Below, piece by piece: positions 62,353 through 64,000 of a stretch of DNA of 64,000 nucleotides. Position numbers and translations under genes: made by a program. Source of the DNA: Haloferula sp. BvORR071 (GTDB lineage: Bacteria; Verrucomicrobiota; Verrucomicrobiia; Verrucomicrobiales; Akkermansiaceae); the NCBI RefSeq assembly GCF_000739615.1, contig NZ_BATP01000032.1, forward strand, positions 62,001 to 126,000. Reading direction: 5' to 3'. Numbering within the stretch: position 1 is the stretch's first letter; every line of letters starts with the position of its first letter. The notes under the pieces are model-generated. The model was not told the DNA's origin. It did no database searches and saw nothing but the letters and a program-made list of their open reading frames with translations.

Positions 62353-64000
62353 TTGAAGACGCAGCTTTTCGCGATTCTGGGGGCGGGCACGGTGGTGGCA
62401 GGGGCGGCGGCACAGGATGCCGATGCCCTTTCGGATGTTACGGTGCTGGCGGAGCGGCTGGCTGGCAGCGTGGCGGATACGCCGGGCTGGACCTTGGCGG
62501 AATGGGATCGTGAGGAGATCTCGAAAGAGGCACCCCGGACCCTCGATGAACTGCTCGCGCAGGAGCCCTCCTTCTCACTCTACCGGCGCCAGACTTCCCT
62601 CTTCGGCAATCCAACTTCGGCAGGCGTGAGCCTGCGCAACACCGGGGCCACCGCAGCCTCGCGGACCTTGGTGCTGCTCGATGGCATCCCGCAGAATGAT
62701 CCCTTCGGCGGCTGGGTCTATTGGGCGCGCTACGAACCCTCGACCCTCGAGTCGGTGCGCATTGTCCCCGCCGCGCAATCGGCGGTCTGGGGCAACCAGA
62801 GCCCGGCGGGCGTGGTGCAGATGGAGAGCCAGTCGCCCTTCACCGAGCGGCATCTGCTGCGGATGGGCGGTGGCAGCCAGGGAACGATCTCTGGCGCGAC
62901 CACACATACCCTGGTCGCGGATGATGGCTCGCTGGGCGTGACCTTTTCAACCTTCGGACTGCACTCGGACGGCTTCTTCGCAGTGCCCCCCTGGCAGCGC
63001 GGGACGATTGATCGCCGCCTGGAACTGGATGCCTACGGCGCCGATCTGAAGATGGCATGGAAGGCTTTCCAAGGGGTGACCATCGAACCGATGTTCTCCT
63101 GGTACGAGGAAGACCGCGGCAACGGCACGCCGCTGGCGGAGAACGCCACCGAGGCACTCGACTTCGCCCTCCGCGTCACCGCTGCGGAGGAAGGCGGCTT
63201 CTCCTGGCAAGCACTCGCCTACCACCAGCGCCGGCGCTTCGAGGCGATGTTCACCTCGGTGAATGCCGCCCGTACTGCCGAGAATCCCTCGCTCGATCAA
63301 TTTCACGTGCCGGGCAATGGCACCGGCGGCGCCCTCACCTTCCGCTACGCGCCGGAGGGCCCATGGTCGCTCACGGCGGGCGCTGACCTCCGCCAGATCG
63401 AGGGCTCCACCAACGAGAACGCGAGCTTCATCGCCGGCCGCTTCACCCGCCGCCGCGAGGCCGGCGGCGAGCAGGGCAATGCCGGCATCTTCGTCGCCGG
63501 CGGCTACGAAGCCCAGTCCAAGACCCGCATCGATGCCAGCCTGCGCCTCGACGCCTGGTGGCTCGACAATGGCAGCCGCCTCGAACGCTCGCTGGTAACC
63601 GGCAAGCCATTGCGCGTGAACTTCCAGGAGGACCGCGACGGCGTCGAACCCTCCTTCTCCCTCGCCGTGAATCATCCGCTCACCGAGGACCTCCACATCG
63701 GCGCCTCGGCGGGAACCAGCTTCCGCCTGCCCACTCTCAACGAACTGCATCGGCCCTTCCGCGTCCGCAGCGACATCACGGAGGCCAATCCCGCCCTCGA
63801 CCCGGAGCGCTTCTACAGCGTGGAAGGCACCCTCGACTGGCAGGCAGCAGACTGCCTGAGCTTCGAGGCGGCGGTTTTCCACCATTGGATCCGGGACGCC
63901 ATCGCCAACGTCCCGATCACCGACCCCGCCCAGATCGCCGCGATCTTCGGCACCATCCCGCCCGGTGGCTCCGGCCAGCAGCGCCAGAACGTCGACGAGG
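62353..64000 (+). CDS. TonB-dependent receptor, 3' end outside the window
   Basis: This frame has no ATG near its start. A TTG at 62353, preceded by GAGG at about 10 nt, gives a signal peptide (LKTQLFAILGAGTVVAGAAA). Next come a plug domain (TLDELLAQEPSF, GVSLRNTG, LVLLDGIPQNDPFGG, WGNQSPAGVVQ) and the start of the beta-barrel, with FRLPTLNELHRPF near 63740. These are typical of outer-membrane receptors for siderophores, vitamin B12 or sugars. At least 549 residues are visible; the frame is open at the window end. The substrate is unknown. Confidence 0.88.
   Translation, partial: MKTQLFAILGAGTVVAGAAAQDADALSDVTVLAERLAGSVADTPGWTLAEWDREEISKEAPRTLDELLAQEPSFSLYRRQTSLFGNPTSAGVSLRNTGATAASRTLVLLDGIPQNDPFGGWVYWARYEPSTLESVRIVPAAQSAVWGNQSPAGVVQMESQSPFTERHLLRMGGGSQGTISGATTHTLVADDGSLGVTFSTFGLHSDGFFAVPPWQRGTIDRRLELDAYGADLKMAWKAFQGVTIEPMFSWYEEDRGNGTPLAENATEALDFALRVTAAEEGGFSWQALAYHQRRRFEAMFTSVNAARTAENPSLDQFHVPGNGTGGALTFRYAPEGPWSLTAGADLRQIEGSTNENASFIAGRFTRRREAGGEQGNAGIFVAGGYEAQSKTRIDASLRLDAWWLDNGSRLERSLVTGKPLRVNFQEDRDGVEPSFSLAVNHPLTEDLHIGASAGTSFRLPTLNELHRPFRVRSDITEANPALDPERFYSVEGTLDWQAADCLSFEAAVFHHWIRDAIANVPITDPAQIAAIFGTIPPGGSGQQRQNVDE

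Noticed and set aside
1-64000. tRNA, rRNA, tmRNA, CRISPR arrays, prophage, transposases
   Set aside because: I looked for T-loop motifs, regular direct repeats with spacers, integrase or transposase motifs and found none convincing.

Overview
The window is high-GC DNA from a bacterium that I place in the Verrucomicrobiota, probably a Luteolibacter/Haloferula-like member of the Verrucomicrobiaceae. This rests on the gene mix, not on a marker gene. There is a PEP-CTERM-tagged protein, very large autotransporter-strand-repeat and SGNH proteins that share a calcium-loop C-terminal module, a prepilin-leader protein, an M56/BlaI pair, S46 and C25 peptidases, and intergenic hairpin families typical of this phylum. 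I see no rRNA, tRNA, CRISPR array, phage gene or classical insertion sequence. About 46 protein genes are supported, two of them cut by the window edges.

Region 1 (1-8.2 kb) is an operon-like block: an OB-fold membrane protein (5' end missing), a flotillin, and a 1,699-residue AAA+ ATPase of the DUF3686 'DNA repair ATPase' family. A GxxExxY nuclease-fold gene sits between flotillin and ATPase, bounded by 37-bp inverted repeats that begin 2 nt after the flotillin stop, so it looks like an inserted cassette. Region 2 (8.2-18 kb) carries signalling and housekeeping genes: a membrane SpoIIE-type phosphatase, an amidohydrolase, a pseudopilin-like protein, superoxide dismutase, a PA14-type membrane protein, a stand-alone receiver protein and a LuxR regulator. 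Region 3 (16.6-26.3 kb) is mainly exported proteins: a LamG lectin with GWIN repeats, a triplicated beta-helix protein, a four-PDZ HtrA-like protease followed by a protease-fold protein without its catalytic residues, and a PEP-CTERM protein.

Region 4 (26.5-35.3 kb) has ribD, a short secretin/STN-like protein and a short-chain reductase. It also has a two-gene beta-lactam-sensor-like unit in which an M56 metalloprotease is fused to a class B penicillin-binding-protein domain instead of the usual class D-like sensor. Its BlaI repressor overlaps it by 4 nt, and a BlaI/MecI-like palindrome lies upstream. Next to it is a peroxide-defence block: OxyR (both redox cysteines present), divergent catalase, and an ankyrin protein. 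Region 5 (35.3-43.6 kb) has a three-gene minus-strand cluster (CBM9-like protein, HEAT-like protein, gingipain-type C25 peptidase), an exported endonuclease/exonuclease/phosphatase protein and a 1,048-residue modular SGNH hydrolase.

Region 6 (43.7-48.2 kb) is a complete malonate uptake and activation operon (madL-madM-matB) with a divergent FadR-type GntR regulator and a palindromic operator, followed by glutathione peroxidase. Region 7 (48.2-64 kb) has the 1,593-residue strand-repeat protein, a PIB-4-type metal ATPase, an S46 peptidase, trmL, a 940-bp repeat-filled gene-free stretch, a lysozyme-fold/SH3 exported protein, and a TonB-dependent receptor cut by the window end. The strongest candidates for something undescribed are the M56-PBP fusion sensor, the flotillin-ATPase operon with its inserted cassette, and the untranscribed-looking stretch at 53.1-53.6 kb with a G-quadruplex candidate and an orphan plus-strand terminator.
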